64,000 nucleotides of DNA from Winogradskyella haliclonae (GTDB taxonomy: Bacteria; Bacteroidota; Bacteroidia; Flavobacteriales; Flavobacteriaceae), in the NCBI RefSeq assembly GCF_014635865.1, contig NZ_BMDQ01000001.1:434001-498000 (forward strand). Reading direction: 5' to 3'. A program made the translations under genes and the position numbers. The notes below the pieces were generated by a model that saw nothing but the letters and a program-made list of their open reading frames with translations, was not told the DNA's origin and did not search any database. Below are positions 17,602 through 26,544 of the stretch, piece after piece. Positions within the stretch are counted from its first letter, which is position 1, and every line of letters begins with the position of its first letter.

Positions 17602-18939
17602 TTAATCATTAGAATCATTCTTAGGTAAATACTCTATTTCAACGCGTTGGTTAGGATTTAAATACTTCTTTGCAACAGATTGAATGTCTTCGCGTGTGAT
17701 AGAACGATAAATATCAATTTGTGTATTAATGAGATTAGTGTCTCCATATAACAAGTAATTAGTCACCAAAGAACTTGCAATACCTTGAATACTAGAATTG
17801 GAATTCACAAATTGATTTTCGAACTGATTTTGAAGCTTTTGATAATCTCTTTCAGAAATCAATTCGGTTTGTAATTTTACAATTTCTTCATCCATTTCTG
17901 CTAATAAATTCTTTAATGTAACATCACCTAAAGGCAATGCAAATAAAGCATAAATACCACCATCTACTTGACTTAAATTAACTGCTTGCACAGCTAAAGC
18001 TTGCTTTTGTTGATCTACCATTTTTTTGTAAAGTACAGAACTTTTTCCAGCACTTAAATAAGAGGAAATCATAGTTAGCACATAATTATCTCGTTCTATT
18101 TGAGGAGGTGTGCGATAAGCCGCTACTATTGCTGGCAATTGAATATTAGAATCGTAGAACTTAGCTTTTCTAGTTTTTGTAATTGGACTTTCTTTTGGGA
18201 AATTTCTAACAGGCTTATCTCCTTTAGGTATAGCACTGAAATATTCTTTAATCATTTTTTTAGCTTCATCGGTATCAAAATCTCCTGCAAGCACATATAC
18301 CATGTTGCTCGGAACGTACCACTTTTTAAAGTAATCTTGAAACTCTTTTAAAGTAGCTGCATCCAAATGTTCCATTTCACCAATATTCTTATTTTTGTAT
18401 GGATGTTTGGTGAATAAATTCTCGTTTATTGCAAATAGAATTTGACCATAGGCTGAGTTATCGTAACGCAAACGCTTTTCTTCTTTTACAACTTCGTTTT
18501 GAGTGTCAACAGCATCTTGATCTACTATTGGGTGTAATAAGCGCTCAGAATCCATCCATAAGGCCAATTCTAAATTGTTTGATGGAAAAGTTTGATAATA
18601 AAAAGTTCTGTCTAAAGAAGTCGTGGCATTACCATTACCTCCTCTAGCTGCTCTGATTTTCCTCCAAGTTCCTTTTTCTATATTTTTTGTTGGTCCAGAG
18701 GCTAGAAGGTGCTCATAGAAATGGGCAAAACCTGTACGTTCAGGGTTGTTATTTCCTCCTAAATCTTTACCTCCTGCATCAACCATAAATCCTGCACTAA
18801 TAATAGGTGCAGAATTGTCTTGGTGAAGGATTACATGCAATCCGTTATCCAAATCAAATTCTTCAAATTCTACCTCTTGCGCTGTGGATAAGTATCCTAC
18901 AAACATCAAAAGTGCTAGACTTAATAAGTTTTTTTTCAT
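17602..18939 (-). CDS. M16 family zinc metallopeptidase (catalytic subunit)
   Basis: A 445-residue exported peptidase (signal cleaved after YLSTAQ). The inverted zinc motif HFYEH is at residues 73-77 (His73, Glu76, His77), with the third-ligand helix NEVVKEEKRLRYDN near 145-158. Two M16 domains (about 25-215 and 230-440). The downstream gene encodes an M16 protein without the zinc motif, matching the processing-peptidase-like architecture in which one chain is catalytic and the other supplies substrate-binding residues. Probably degrades peptides in the periplasm. Confidence 0.92.
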   Translation of the reverse strand: MKKNLLSLALLMFVGYLSTAQEVEFEEFDLDNGLHVILHQDNSAPIISAGFMVDAGGKDLGGNNNPERTGFAHFYEHLLASGPTKNIEKGTWRKIRAARGGNGNATTSLDRTFYYQTFPSNNLELALWMDSERLLHPIVDQDAVDTQNEVVKEEKRLRYDNSAYGQILFAINENLFTKHPYKNKNIGEMEHLDAATLKEFQDYFKKWYVPSNMVYVLAGDFDTDEAKKMIKEYFSAIPKGDKPVRNFPKESPITKTRKAKFYDSNIQLPAIVAAYRTPPQIERDNYVLTMISSYLSAGKSSVLYKKMVDQQKQALAVQAVNLSQVDGGIYALFALPLGDVTLKNLLAEMDEEIVKLQTELISERDYQKLQNQFENQFVNSNSSIQGIASSLVTNYLLYGDTNLINTQIDIYRSITREDIQSVAKKYLNPNQRVEIEYLPKNDSND

Positions 18940-19147
18940 TTTTGTGTTTTTTAAGTATAAAGTTTCAAGTGTTTGTCTTGTCTAATAACTATTTGTTACA
19001 GCAATTCACACAAAAATAACGAACAAATGCGCCTTTTTATCTAAATAAAATGTGAAATAAGTATGCCTTTCAACTATTATCTTATGATTTTGGTGACAAT
19101 AAAGCTGATATCAAGGATTTTAAATGTTTTTCAAAAGCAATAAAACG

Positions 19148-19178
19148 TTTGTGAATTACGAATTTAAGCGTATATTTG
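19148..19178 (+). promoter_or_regulatory. Promoter of the rplU-rpmA operon
   Basis: TTTG at 19148-19151, 19-base spacer, and TATATTTG at 19171-19178 agree fully with the Bacteroidota primary-sigma consensus (TTG, about 19 bases, TAnnTTTG). Start of transcription is expected near 19185, giving a leader of about 56 bases. Confidence 0.8.
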
Positions 19179-19183
19179 CATCC

Positions 19184-19201
19184 GCTTTCTGAGAAGAAGG
19201 C
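19184..19201 (+). promoter_or_regulatory. 5'-leader hairpin with GAGA tetraloop ahead of L21
   Basis: GCTTTCT (19184-19190) pairs with AGAAGGC (19195-19201) with one G-U pair, closed by a GNRA-type GAGA loop, at the very 5' end of the predicted transcript. It may stabilise the mRNA or act as a ribosomal-protein leader; this is a structural reading only. Confidence 0.4.
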
Positions 19202-19240
19202 TTAATTTATTGAATAACAAATTAATAAAAACGTTACGCT

Positions 19241-19936
19241 ATGTACGCAATTGTAGAGATAGCAGGGCATCAATTTAAAGTTGAGAAAGACCAAAAAGTT
19301 TTTGTTAATCGTTTAGCTACAGAAGAAGGGAAGAAAGTAAATTTCGATAACGTTCTTTTAATTGGCGACGGTGACAAGGTAACTTTAGGCGCCCCAGCTA
19401 TAGACGGAGCACAAGTAAGTGCAAAAGTCTTAAAGCACCTTAAAGGTGATAAGGTTATTGTTTTCAAAAAGAAGAGACGTAAAGGTTACCGTGTTAAGAA
19501 TGGTCACCGTCAAGCACTTTCTGAAATCGTAATCGAAGGAATTAAAGCTTCTGGAGCTAAAAAAGCAGCTCCAAAAAAAGAAACTAAAAAAGCTGAGCCT
19601 AAAGCAGAAGTAAAGGCTGCTGCTCCTAAAGCTGAAAAAGCTGCACCTAAAAAGGCTGCTGCAAAACCAGCTGCTAAAAAAGCAACAGGTAAAGCTGATG
19701 ATTTAAAGAAAATTGAAGGTATTGGACCAAAGATTGCATCTACTTTAGTAGAAGCAGGTATTGCTACTTTTGCTGATTTAGCTAAAGCTAAGCCAGCTAA
19801 AATTTCTGAGATTATCGCAGGAGTTCGTGGTAACCATGTTACAGATACTTGGCCAAAGCAAGCTAAATTAGCTGCTGATGGTAAGTGGGACGAGCTTAAA
19901 AAATGGCAAGACGAATTAGATGGTGGTAAAGCGTAA
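19241..19936 (+). CDS. rplU: 50S ribosomal protein L21 with C-terminal helix-hairpin-helix extension
   Basis: Residues 1-103 are a standard L21 (MYAIVEIAGHQFKVEKDQ ... KRRKGYRVKNGHRQ), a 23S rRNA-binding protein of the large subunit. It is followed by an Ala/Lys/Pro-rich linker (about 106-150) and a helix-hairpin-helix domain (about 151-231; KKIEGIGPKIASTLVEAG, with the GIG hairpin at 160-162). Normal L21 is about 103 residues, so this is more than double length. The reading frame is continuous and the L27 gene follows 39 bases later. The HhH part could bind rRNA or DNA; its role is unknown. Confidence 0.95.
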   Translation: MYAIVEIAGHQFKVEKDQKVFVNRLATEEGKKVNFDNVLLIGDGDKVTLGAPAIDGAQVSAKVLKHLKGDKVIVFKKKRRKGYRVKNGHRQALSEIVIEGIKASGAKKAAPKKETKKAEPKAEVKAAAPKAEKAAPKKAAAKPAAKKATGKADDLKKIEGIGPKIASTLVEAGIATFADLAKAKPAKISEIIAGVRGNHVTDTWPKQAKLAADGKWDELKKWQDELDGGKA

Positions 19937-19975
19937 GCTTAACACTTAAGTATAACACTATAAAACCTTAAGACA

Positions 19976-20236
19976 ATGGCTCATAAAAAAGGAGTTGGTA
20001 GTTCGAAAAACGGTAGAGAATCAGAATCGAAACGCTTAGGTGTTAAGATATTTGGTGGTCAAGCTGCTATCGCGGGGAACATTATCATTAGACAACGTGG
20101 TAACACGCATCACCCAGGTGAAAACGTATACCAAGGAAAAGACCACACTTTACATGCTAAAGTTGATGGTATTGTAAAATTTACAAAGAAAAAAGACAAC
20201 AAGTCTTATGTTTCTATTGAGCCTTTTAAAGCTTAA
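19976..20236 (+). CDS. rpmA: 50S ribosomal protein L27
   Basis: An 86-residue L27, full length. It starts [20 protein letters not shown], so it has the short mature-type N-terminus that reaches the peptidyl-transferase centre, without the cleaved extension seen in Firmicutes. The conserved [15 protein letters not shown] region is intact. Co-transcribed with rplU and closed by a strong hairpin. Confidence 0.98.
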   Translation: MAHKKGVGSSKNGRESESKRLGVKIFGGQAAIAGNIIIRQRGNTHHPGENVYQGKDHTLHAKVDGIVKFTKKKDNKSYVSIEPFKA

Positions 20237-20259
20237 TCAAACACTCTTTATAATTTTAT

Positions 20260-20297
20260 AAAAGCCCTTTCTATTTCTAGAAAGGGCTTTTTGTTTT
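20260..20297 (+). terminator. Rho-independent terminator of rplU-rpmA
   Basis: Perfect 14-bp stem (20260-20273 with 20278-20291), 4-base loop TTTC, then a T-rich tail. It also lies just downstream of the convergent MutS-like gene. Confidence 0.92.
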
Positions 20298-22070
20298 TTA
20301 AACAATCTCCATCTTCTTCAATAAAAAGCTTGCATTCATGTTTTGGCAAACCCCTTGCTTGAGTTTGTAATCGAAATAAAGTTCATCATTAACAATCTGT
20401 GCATCAAAAAAGTAATTTTTAACGGCTTCTAACTCCGCTTCGATTTCTGTAAGACTTAAGTCGTGCGTAGCTATAATTCCAGTGGCGTTAAGCTTCACTA
20501 ATTTTTCCACAAATTTTCTCGAGCCTATCGCTTTATCTGTACTGTTAGTACCTTTTAAAATTTCATCTAATATGATGAAGTAGTTATTGTCTTTTTCAAT
20601 AGTATCTACAATAAATTTTAAGCGGGTGAGTTCGCTAAAGAAATAACTGCTATCATCCGTAAGCGAATCTGTTGTTCGCATACTTGTAATGAGCTTAATT
20701 GGTTTGTATCTACTGCTTTTTGCACAAACTGGCAGTCCAACATTTGCCATAACGATATGTAAGGCTACTGTTCTTAAAAAGGTACTTTTTCCAGCCATGT
20801 TTGCACCTGTAACAATAAAGAATTGCTCTTGCTGCAAGTCTAAATTACTATCCACACGTTTGTTTGGTTCTAATAGCGGATGTCCTAAATTTTGAGCCAG
20901 AATGGTGTGTTTTGTTTCTATGATTTCTGGATAAGAGAATGTTTGATGGTTAAACCCGTAATTTCCTAAGCTGTTATAAGCATCAAAAAAGGTGACAACC
21001 TCAAACCAGTCTTCGACCTTATCGGCATAGGTTTTAATCCACTGTTCAATATAATAGGTCTGTCTTATATCCCAGAGAAAATACCCATTTCCAAAAATGG
21101 CTGAAAGCAAATTGTTTCTATTATCTAAGGCATCTATATGTTTAGAAAATTTAGAAAATATCTCTGAGGCTTTCCTACCCTCCAGTTCAATTCTGCTTTG
21201 TTGTTCTTTTAATAAATCTGAAGAAAAAGTAGCGATTTCAATCTCATGTAATAGCAAAGCATATTGCCTAAATGTGTCTTTGGCTCTTGAGGTTTGTTGA
21301 GAAATACTATTTATCTGTTTTAAATAACGTCCTGTAAGTCCGAGGCCTAATAACAACCAATACAATAAAGATTCGACAGGTATCATTTCTGTTATAGCCA
21401 AGCATAGAATAATCAAAGAGGCTATACTAAACCCTATGGTTATTACAAACCAGGTCTTACTCAAAAATGGTTTGTAATGCTGTAACCATTTTATAATAGT
21501 ATTGGCGGAATGTTCCACCTCTACACCTTGAGCAATAGCTGTATAATTTTGCCGCCACTCTGCCTGTCCAGACAATTCTTTTATCGCTTCTTGACGTTTA
21601 GGAATTTCAGTAATTGTATTTGCTAATAAAAAATCAACAAGCTTTTGTGTTCCTTCTTTTATGGTAGTTCTATTTATAAACTGAAAAAACGATCCTCTGC
21701 CAAATAAGTCTATATCTAAACTATAGAAATGCTTTGGATTCTGAAATTTAGACCCATCCTCTCTTTTGTGGAAATCTCCTGATGCAATTGCAATCTCTTC
21801 TTCATTGATTTTTACTAAACGCTTGTAACGCGCTCTTTCGGATTTTAAGTCCGTGTATTTAGACAATAAAAACAGGAAAATAGCAATCCCAAAAATAGCT
21901 ATGCCTGTAGCTAATTGCCATTGCTCAAACGTAAAGTATATACCAATTGTTGTAACTACAAAAACAGTAAGTCTCAGCAGACTATACAAGCTCAGTGTTT
22001 TAAATAAGTCTCGAGCTTTGGCTTGATGGTTTTCTAATTGATTTTTATAAAATTTTAAAGGGTTCTGCAT
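20298..22070 (-). CDS. MutS-related ATPase with predicted transmembrane helices
   Basis: A 590-residue protein whose C-terminal third is a MutS-type ABC ATPase: Walker A GANMAGKS (422-429, Lys428), Walker B YFIILDEI near 500, and the His-switch IATHDLS near 538. It lacks the N-terminal mismatch-recognition domain with its Phe-x-Glu motif. In the N-terminal part there are instead hydrophobic helices at about residues 28-73 and 200-245, pointing to membrane anchoring. Such short MutS-like proteins are not expected to perform classical mismatch repair; the substrate is unknown. Single gene, 31 bases downstream of the M1/M61-like peptidase gene. Confidence 0.88.
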   Translation of the reverse strand: MQNPLKFYKNQLENHQAKARDLFKTLSLYSLLRLTVFVVTTIGIYFTFEQWQLATGIAIFGIAIFLFLLSKYTDLKSERARYKRLVKINEEEIAIASGDFHKREDGSKFQNPKHFYSLDIDLFGRGSFFQFINRTTIKEGTQKLVDFLLANTITEIPKRQEAIKELSGQAEWRQNYTAIAQGVEVEHSANTIIKWLQHYKPFLSKTWFVITIGFSIASLIILCLAITEMIPVESLLYWLLLGLGLTGRYLKQINSISQQTSRAKDTFRQYALLLHEIEIATFSSDLLKEQQSRIELEGRKASEIFSKFSKHIDALDNRNNLLSAIFGNGYFLWDIRQTYYIEQWIKTYADKVEDWFEVVTFFDAYNSLGNYGFNHQTFSYPEIIETKHTILAQNLGHPLLEPNKRVDSNLDLQQEQFFIVTGANMAGKSTFLRTVALHIVMANVGLPVCAKSSRYKPIKLITSMRTTDSLTDDSSYFFSELTRLKFIVDTIEKDNNYFIILDEILKGTNSTDKAIGSRKFVEKLVKLNATGIIATHDLSLTEIEAELEAVKNYFFDAQIVNDELYFDYKLKQGVCQNMNASFLLKKMEIV

Positions 22071-22101
22071 AATATTCTAACAAAGCAGAAATATAAGAAA
22101 A

Positions 22102-23796
22102 CTAGAAATCTAACCGAGATTTATTATGAATATTATCCTTTAATTGAGGTAAGTCTATTTCTTTAGCTGGGTAATAGCTTATCTCAATTTCTTTTTTGTT
22201 TCTTAATACAATAAATTCTGCTTTGTAATCCGTAGAATTATGATAATAACTGATACTTTTAAAAACATCTCCTTTTCTTAAACCAGATTTATAAGCTTCA
22301 GAATTTATATCGATTGAACTAATACTACTCCTATCTTCTGAAAAGTCAAACCCTAAGTCATATGCTTTGGTTTTTGAATCAAATTCAAAATCAAAGGCTT
22401 TATAAATTTCTTCTAAACTAAAAAGTTGTCCATCTTCAACATGCTTATCAAAAAACGACTTTAAATCTTCTTTTAGATACTTGTTAGCTGTTTTTATAAA
22501 ATAGTCGTGATTGATTTTTTGATCATTCTTAAGCGCATCTTCTTTGAAGTTTAGTAATAAGTCATCAAGACTCTTTTCTCCATTTGTATCCTTTCTAATT
22601 TTGTTGTCCAAATAAAAAGCAAAAATAGCACCTCTTCTATAAGGTAATTTCTGAACGCCTTCTTTACCACTCCAAAATGTTTCATAAGTCAGTTCACTAT
22701 TTGGCATTTCTTTAACTGGAGAAGTATATAACTCTCTAACAAACTCGTTGAACTTTTTTATGAAGTAGCTTTCATCCAAATCATAGATTTTAGCCTTAGC
22801 AATATTTTTTAAGGTATAATATTCCGTGAATCCCTCACTAAACCAGTATTGTTTCTCTTCATCGTCATTTTTAATAACATGTCCTGTCCAATTGTGTTGT
22901 AATTCATGATTAAATAAATAAACTAAACCTTCGATATCTAGATACTTATTATTAGAGGCATTGGTGGCAAAAGAATTTGTTAGTCCAGACCCCTGAAACG
23001 AACTACCTCTTTCTTGAACTGTAGGAATCATAGTCACAGCAAAATAATCTTGTGAATGATCCTGCCAAAAATCTCTTTGTGCACTTACTGTTGACTTTAA
23101 TATATCTACCATTGTAGAATCTTTAAACACTTCCCAATTTCCTCGAATTATAAAAGCGATGTTATTATTATTTACATCTATATTATGAACTCTAAAATCT
23201 CCTCCAACAAAAACTGCAGTATGAAACTCCTCTTCTGATGTGTTTTCAATTTCTTGATATTCTTTGGGTATAGCAAAACTGTTTGCTAGGTGATAATCTT
23301 TTGGGAAGTCTTTCCATTTTATAGAAACATTAAAATTATCTTCTGAATCTTTGATTATATGCTTTGGTAGCATAAAAAAATTATGCGAAAATAAATGGAA
23401 ATACTCCTTTTGAATAATTGGCCTGTATGTATCCCAAGTGGTCAATTCCCCTTCACTATCCTGCTTGATAGTATATTCAACTTCTAGTATGTCTAAATTT
23501 TTGGGATGCTTTATGCTATACCAACCACTATCTCTATTAGCCTTTATCTCTCCCTTTTCAGATATTAACTTAACATCCTTAATTACGTTATGTAAGCTAT
23601 CTTGCCCCCAAGCTTCATCTTGAAATAATAGTATAGTTTCTCCTATTGCATTTGGTTGAAAAGAGGTTTTTACTTTTAATAAATTAGAAGTCTCTTCGTA
23701 TACAGGGCTTACAACATAATTTATGTTATAATTTGGGCTTTTATTACAAGAAGATAAAAATCCGCAAATAATAAATGCAATAATTAGTCTGTTCAT
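22102..23796 (-). CDS. M1/M61-like metallopeptidase lipoprotein with PDZ domain
   Basis: A 564-residue lipoprotein (GFLSSCNKS, lipid Cys16). The gluzincin signature HELQH is at 297-301 with the third zinc ligand in WFSEGFTEYY (Glu321). A PDZ-like segment lies around 485-545 (FSEDRSSISSIDINSEAYKSGLRKGD, split here by family pattern). The combination of an HExxH peptidase core and C-terminal PDZ is typical of the glycyl aminopeptidase (M61) group. Probably anchored in the envelope and involved in peptide breakdown, alongside the neighbouring M28 peptidase gene 63 bases upstream. Confidence 0.85.
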   Translation of the reverse strand: MNRLIIAFIICGFLSSCNKSPNYNINYVVSPVYEETSNLLKVKTSFQPNAIGETILLFQDEAWGQDSLHNVIKDVKLISEKGEIKANRDSGWYSIKHPKNLDILEVEYTIKQDSEGELTTWDTYRPIIQKEYFHLFSHNFFMLPKHIIKDSEDNFNVSIKWKDFPKDYHLANSFAIPKEYQEIENTSEEEFHTAVFVGGDFRVHNIDVNNNNIAFIIRGNWEVFKDSTMVDILKSTVSAQRDFWQDHSQDYFAVTMIPTVQERGSSFQGSGLTNSFATNASNNKYLDIEGLVYLFNHELQHNWTGHVIKNDDEEKQYWFSEGFTEYYTLKNIAKAKIYDLDESYFIKKFNEFVRELYTSPVKEMPNSELTYETFWSGKEGVQKLPYRRGAIFAFYLDNKIRKDTNGEKSLDDLLLNFKEDALKNDQKINHDYFIKTANKYLKEDLKSFFDKHVEDGQLFSLEEIYKAFDFEFDSKTKAYDLGFDFSEDRSSISSIDINSEAYKSGLRKGDVFKSISYYHNSTDYKAEFIVLRNKKEIEISYYPAKEIDLPQLKDNIHNKSRLDF

Positions 23797-23859
23797 TTTT
23801 TTGATTGGTTTCAGTTTTCAACTAAAAGACGAATCAAATGTATAAATGTGACAAACTAT

Positions 23860-24759
23860 TTATAAACTCTTATTATCAATATCTCTAAACACTGACACTA
23901 TAATTTCTACAGCATTTTTATAAAATTTAGGCGTTATATCTTTAAAATCATCTGTTGGTTTATGATAGGCGGCATGATCTTCGTTTCCAAAATATAAAAA
24001 CGGAATATTAGCACGATGAAAAGGGCCGTGGTCAGATGCATATGTCCAATCTTGCTTTCCATCAGAGCCATCATGACCGACAAGCAATTTGGTATCAGTA
24101 GGGTTTTTAAAAGATGTTATGACTTCTTGAAGCGTCTTATTGTATCGACTACCAACAACATATAATTCATTTTTAGAGCTTCTACTAATCATGTCCATAT
24201 TAATATTAACGACTATGGTTTCTTCCTTCATTTTATCCACAAAATACTTTGCACCTCTTAAGCCTAGTTCTTCAGCATCAAAAGCTGCTAATATCACAGA
24301 ATGTTTTGGTGGGTTTTGCTTTAAATATTCTGCAAAGGCAAATAAGGCCGATACACCTGATGCGTCATCATCGGCACCATTATATATGACATCTCCAGAA
24401 ATACCAAGATGATCGTGATGCGCACTAACAACTATATATTTATCAGGAAATTCTGTTCCTTTAATTTCTACCAGAATATTATTAGCATCAAATTTACCTA
24501 CACGCGAGTCGAAAGAAAATGAATGCTCATATTTACCATTAAACCCAGGCAAATTCAAACTTTTAAATTCTTTTATAATATATGCTCTTGCTAAATCATT
24601 TCCTTTTTCTCCTGTTCGTCTGCCTTCAAACTTATCTGAGCTTAAAACTTCTAACCTATTTAAAAGTTTATCTTCATTGAATTTTTGGATGCTTTTTTGT
24701 GAATAGCCAATTGTAATAAAAAACAGAAGGCTCATAAGGGAATTAATTATAGTTTTCAT
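23860..24759 (-). CDS. Exported M28 family zinc metallopeptidase
   Basis: A 299-residue peptidase with a signal peptide (cleavage near residue 20, TIGYSQ). Di-zinc M28 motifs are complete: SAHHDHLG (His114, Asp116), GADDDASG (128-135, bridging Asp) and AFDAEELGLRG (Glu163/Glu164), then the late His region DHGPFHRANIPF. These enzymes are typically aminopeptidases acting outside the cytoplasm. It is upstream of, and in the same direction as, the M1/M61-like peptidase. Confidence 0.92.
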   Translation of the reverse strand: MKTIINSLMSLLFFITIGYSQKSIQKFNEDKLLNRLEVLSSDKFEGRRTGEKGNDLARAYIIKEFKSLNLPGFNGKYEHSFSFDSRVGKFDANNILVEIKGTEFPDKYIVVSAHHDHLGISGDVIYNGADDDASGVSALFAFAEYLKQNPPKHSVILAAFDAEELGLRGAKYFVDKMKEETIVVNINMDMISRSSKNELYVVGSRYNKTLQEVITSFKNPTDTKLLVGHDGSDGKQDWTYASDHGPFHRANIPFLYFGNEDHAAYHKPTDDFKDITPKFYKNAVEIIVSVFRDIDNKSL

Positions 24760-24784
24760 ATGGGAGGTTTGACATCAAAATAAA

Positions 24785-24817
24785 TAAAAAATCCTAAGAT
24801 AAAATTTACCTTAGGAT
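24785..24817 (-). terminator. Terminator of the succinate dehydrogenase operon
   Basis: ATCCTAAG (24791-24798) pairs with CTTAGGAT (24810-24817); a further TAAA/TTTA pairing extends the stem. On the minus strand it is followed by a T-rich run, the complement of 24776-24790, so it ends transcription coming from sdhB. Confidence 0.7.
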
Positions 24818-24861
24818 AATAAATTAGTACTATTTATAAATCTGTATGACTTATAAAGTTT

Positions 24862-25611
24862 TTAACCTTTTAAACTCGCTGAAAGGTATTCGCGATTCAT
24901 ACGAGCTATATTTTCTAAAGAAATACCCTTAGGACATTCTACTTCGCAAGCTCCTGTGTTTGTACAGTTTCCAAATCCTTCTTCGTCCATTTGTTTAACC
25001 ATATTTAAAACACGGTCTGTTGCTTCTACTTGACCTTGCGGTAATAAGGCAAATTGAGACACTTTTGCAGATACAAACAACATTGCAGAAGAGTTTTTAC
25101 AACTTGCCACACAAGCACCGCAACCAATACAAGTTGCTGCATCAAAGGCTTTGTCTGCGTTTTCCTTTTCAATAGGAATCGCATTGGCATCTTGTGTATT
25201 ACCAGAAGTATTTACAGAGATAAAACCACCAGCTTGCTGAATACGATCAAAAGATGTACGGTCTACAATCAAATCTTTTACAACAGGAAAAGCCTCAGCT
25301 CTCCATGGCTCAATATAGATTGTATCACCATCTTTAAAGCTACGCATGTGCAATTGGCATGCTGTGATTTTTGTTTGTGGACCATGCGCTCTACCGTTAA
25401 TATATAACGAACACGTTCCGCAAATACCTTCACGGCAATCGTGATCAAAAGCAACAGGTTGTTCACCCTTTTCAATAAGCTCCTGATTTAAAACATCTAG
25501 CATCTCTAAGAAAGACATGTCTGGAGAAATACCGCTAATAGGGTAGTCTACAATCTGTCCTTTATCACTAGCGTTTTTTTGACGCCATATTTTTAACGTT
25601 AAATTCATCAT
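24862..25611 (-). CDS. sdhB: Succinate dehydrogenase/fumarate reductase iron-sulfur subunit
   Basis: A 249-residue subunit that passes electrons from the flavoprotein to quinone. The [2Fe-2S] cysteines are in [19 protein letters not shown] and the following C in ITACQLH; the other clusters use [12 protein letters not shown] and [14 protein letters not shown], the latter with the usual final CP. The length and pattern fit the menaquinone-linked Bacteroidota enzyme. It is the last gene of the sdh operon, separated from sdhA by two unrelated genes. A second in-frame ATG immediately follows the first and may be the real start. Confidence 0.95.
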   Translation of the reverse strand: MMNLTLKIWRQKNASDKGQIVDYPISGISPDMSFLEMLDVLNQELIEKGEQPVAFDHDCREGICGTCSLYINGRAHGPQTKITACQLHMRSFKDGDTIYIEPWRAEAFPVVKDLIVDRTSFDRIQQAGGFISVNTSGNTQDANAIPIEKENADKAFDAATCIGCGACVASCKNSSAMLFVSAKVSQFALLPQGQVEATDRVLNMVKQMDEEGFGNCTNTGACEVECPKGISLENIARMNREYLSASLKG

Positions 25612-25625
25612 AGCAATTTTATTTT

Positions 25626-25985
25626 TTATTGTTCTATACGACCTTGGTCGCCTTGTTGAGAATCAAAATCAAAACCAATTTTTTCGAAATCGATATCTAA
25701 ACCTCCTGTTTTACTTAAAATGAAATTTAGAATTAGAGCTGCAATTATGGTAATAACGAAAACGATAATTCCACCAATAATTAACATCATAATAATTCCA
25801 AAAAGTCCTCCGCCAAGTACCATTGCTCCTGCTCCTAAGTCGCTGGCTCCACCAATTAATGAGAATAATAAAATAAATGGTGTGTATACAATTAATAGGA
25901 TAGAAAGGTAAACCAATGTAGTTACTAATGCATACTTAACAGGATCTACTTTTTTAAGTCTTAATTTTAATGTTTGATTTGTCAT
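25626..25985 (-). CDS. Small membrane protein within the sdh operon
   Basis: A 119-residue protein with two long hydrophobic stretches (about residues 18-50, and a Gly/Ile-rich one at 58-92), so two to three membrane helices, and an acidic hydrophilic C-terminus ([18 protein letters not shown]). The N-terminal [14 protein letters not shown] recalls small DUF3566-type membrane proteins, but I cannot assign a family safely. It sits 14 bases before sdhB and 12 bases after the DUF2846-like gene, so it must be co-expressed with succinate dehydrogenase. A role in assembly or anchoring is possible. Confidence 0.75.
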   Translation of the reverse strand: MTNQTLKLRLKKVDPVKYALVTTLVYLSILLIVYTPFILLFSLIGGASDLGAGAMVLGGGLFGIIMMLIIGGIIVFVITIIAALILNFILSKTGGLDIDFEKIGFDFDSQQGDQGRIEQ

Positions 25986-25997
25986 GGTTAGTTAGTG

Positions 25998-26540
25998 TTA
26001 GTTAGTATTAAAATTCATGCTTGGCAATAGTGTCTTAATCTTATTATTGGATCTAGACTTTGCTCTTTTATAAGCGTCCATTGCCTTAGCAATGTTTTCT
26101 TCTTTTTCTTCAGTACGACTAGCGTCTACAATATTGGCATTAATGTGCTTTTTAAGCACTTTATTTACTCTCCTTATATGTTTTTTGTTATCGGGAGAAT
26201 AAGGCTCAACACCAACGGCAGCTATAAACATGCCCATTTTTGCTCTTAAATCAATCACATAGCTTTTTCCAGCTTCAAGATTTGCTTCTACATAATCTCT
26301 ATTTTCTGAAGCAGCCCAAAACAAATGCTCACCAGGTTCGCACTCATAAGTAAAATATGCTCTTGAAGGTAATGCTCCTAAAAACAAATCTTTATCATAA
26401 ACTCTAAAATTCATTGCGCCTCCTAAATCATTACTCCTCATTATGTAAACTAATGATTTACCTTCAGAAGGTTTTTTTAATACTTGACAATAACTACTAA
26501 AAGAGGCTATTACAATAAAAAAGGCTACTAAAAATCTCAT
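25998..26540 (-). CDS. Exported DUF2846-like protein within the sdh operon
   Basis: A 180-residue protein with a signal peptide (FSSYCQ). The core SLVYIMRSNDLGGAMNFRVYDKDLFLGALPSRAYFTYECEPGEH pattern (here given in parts: YIMRS, LFLGAL, YFTYE, PGEHLFW) matches DUF2846, a small beta-sandwich of unknown function. The C-terminal 55 residues are basic and helical. Located 4 bases after sdhA, so translationally linked. Function in this operon unknown. Confidence 0.78.
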   Translation of the reverse strand: MRFLVAFFIVIASFSSYCQVLKKPSEGKSLVYIMRSNDLGGAMNFRVYDKDLFLGALPSRAYFTYECEPGEHLFWAASENRDYVEANLEAGKSYVIDLRAKMGMFIAAVGVEPYSPDNKKHIRRVNKVLKKHINANIVDASRTEEKEENIAKAMDAYKRAKSRSNNKIKTLLPSMNFNTN

Positions 26541-26544
26541 AATT

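Larger units (their letters stand above)
18940..19240. other. Intergenic region between divergent M16 and L21 genes (301 bases)
   Basis: Contains a likely minus-strand -7 box (19018-19011, TATTTTTG) for the M16 operon, a full plus-strand promoter for rplU (19148-19178), and a small 5' hairpin (19184-19201). Nothing else is seen: no RNA gene and no open frame of note. Confidence 0.6.
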
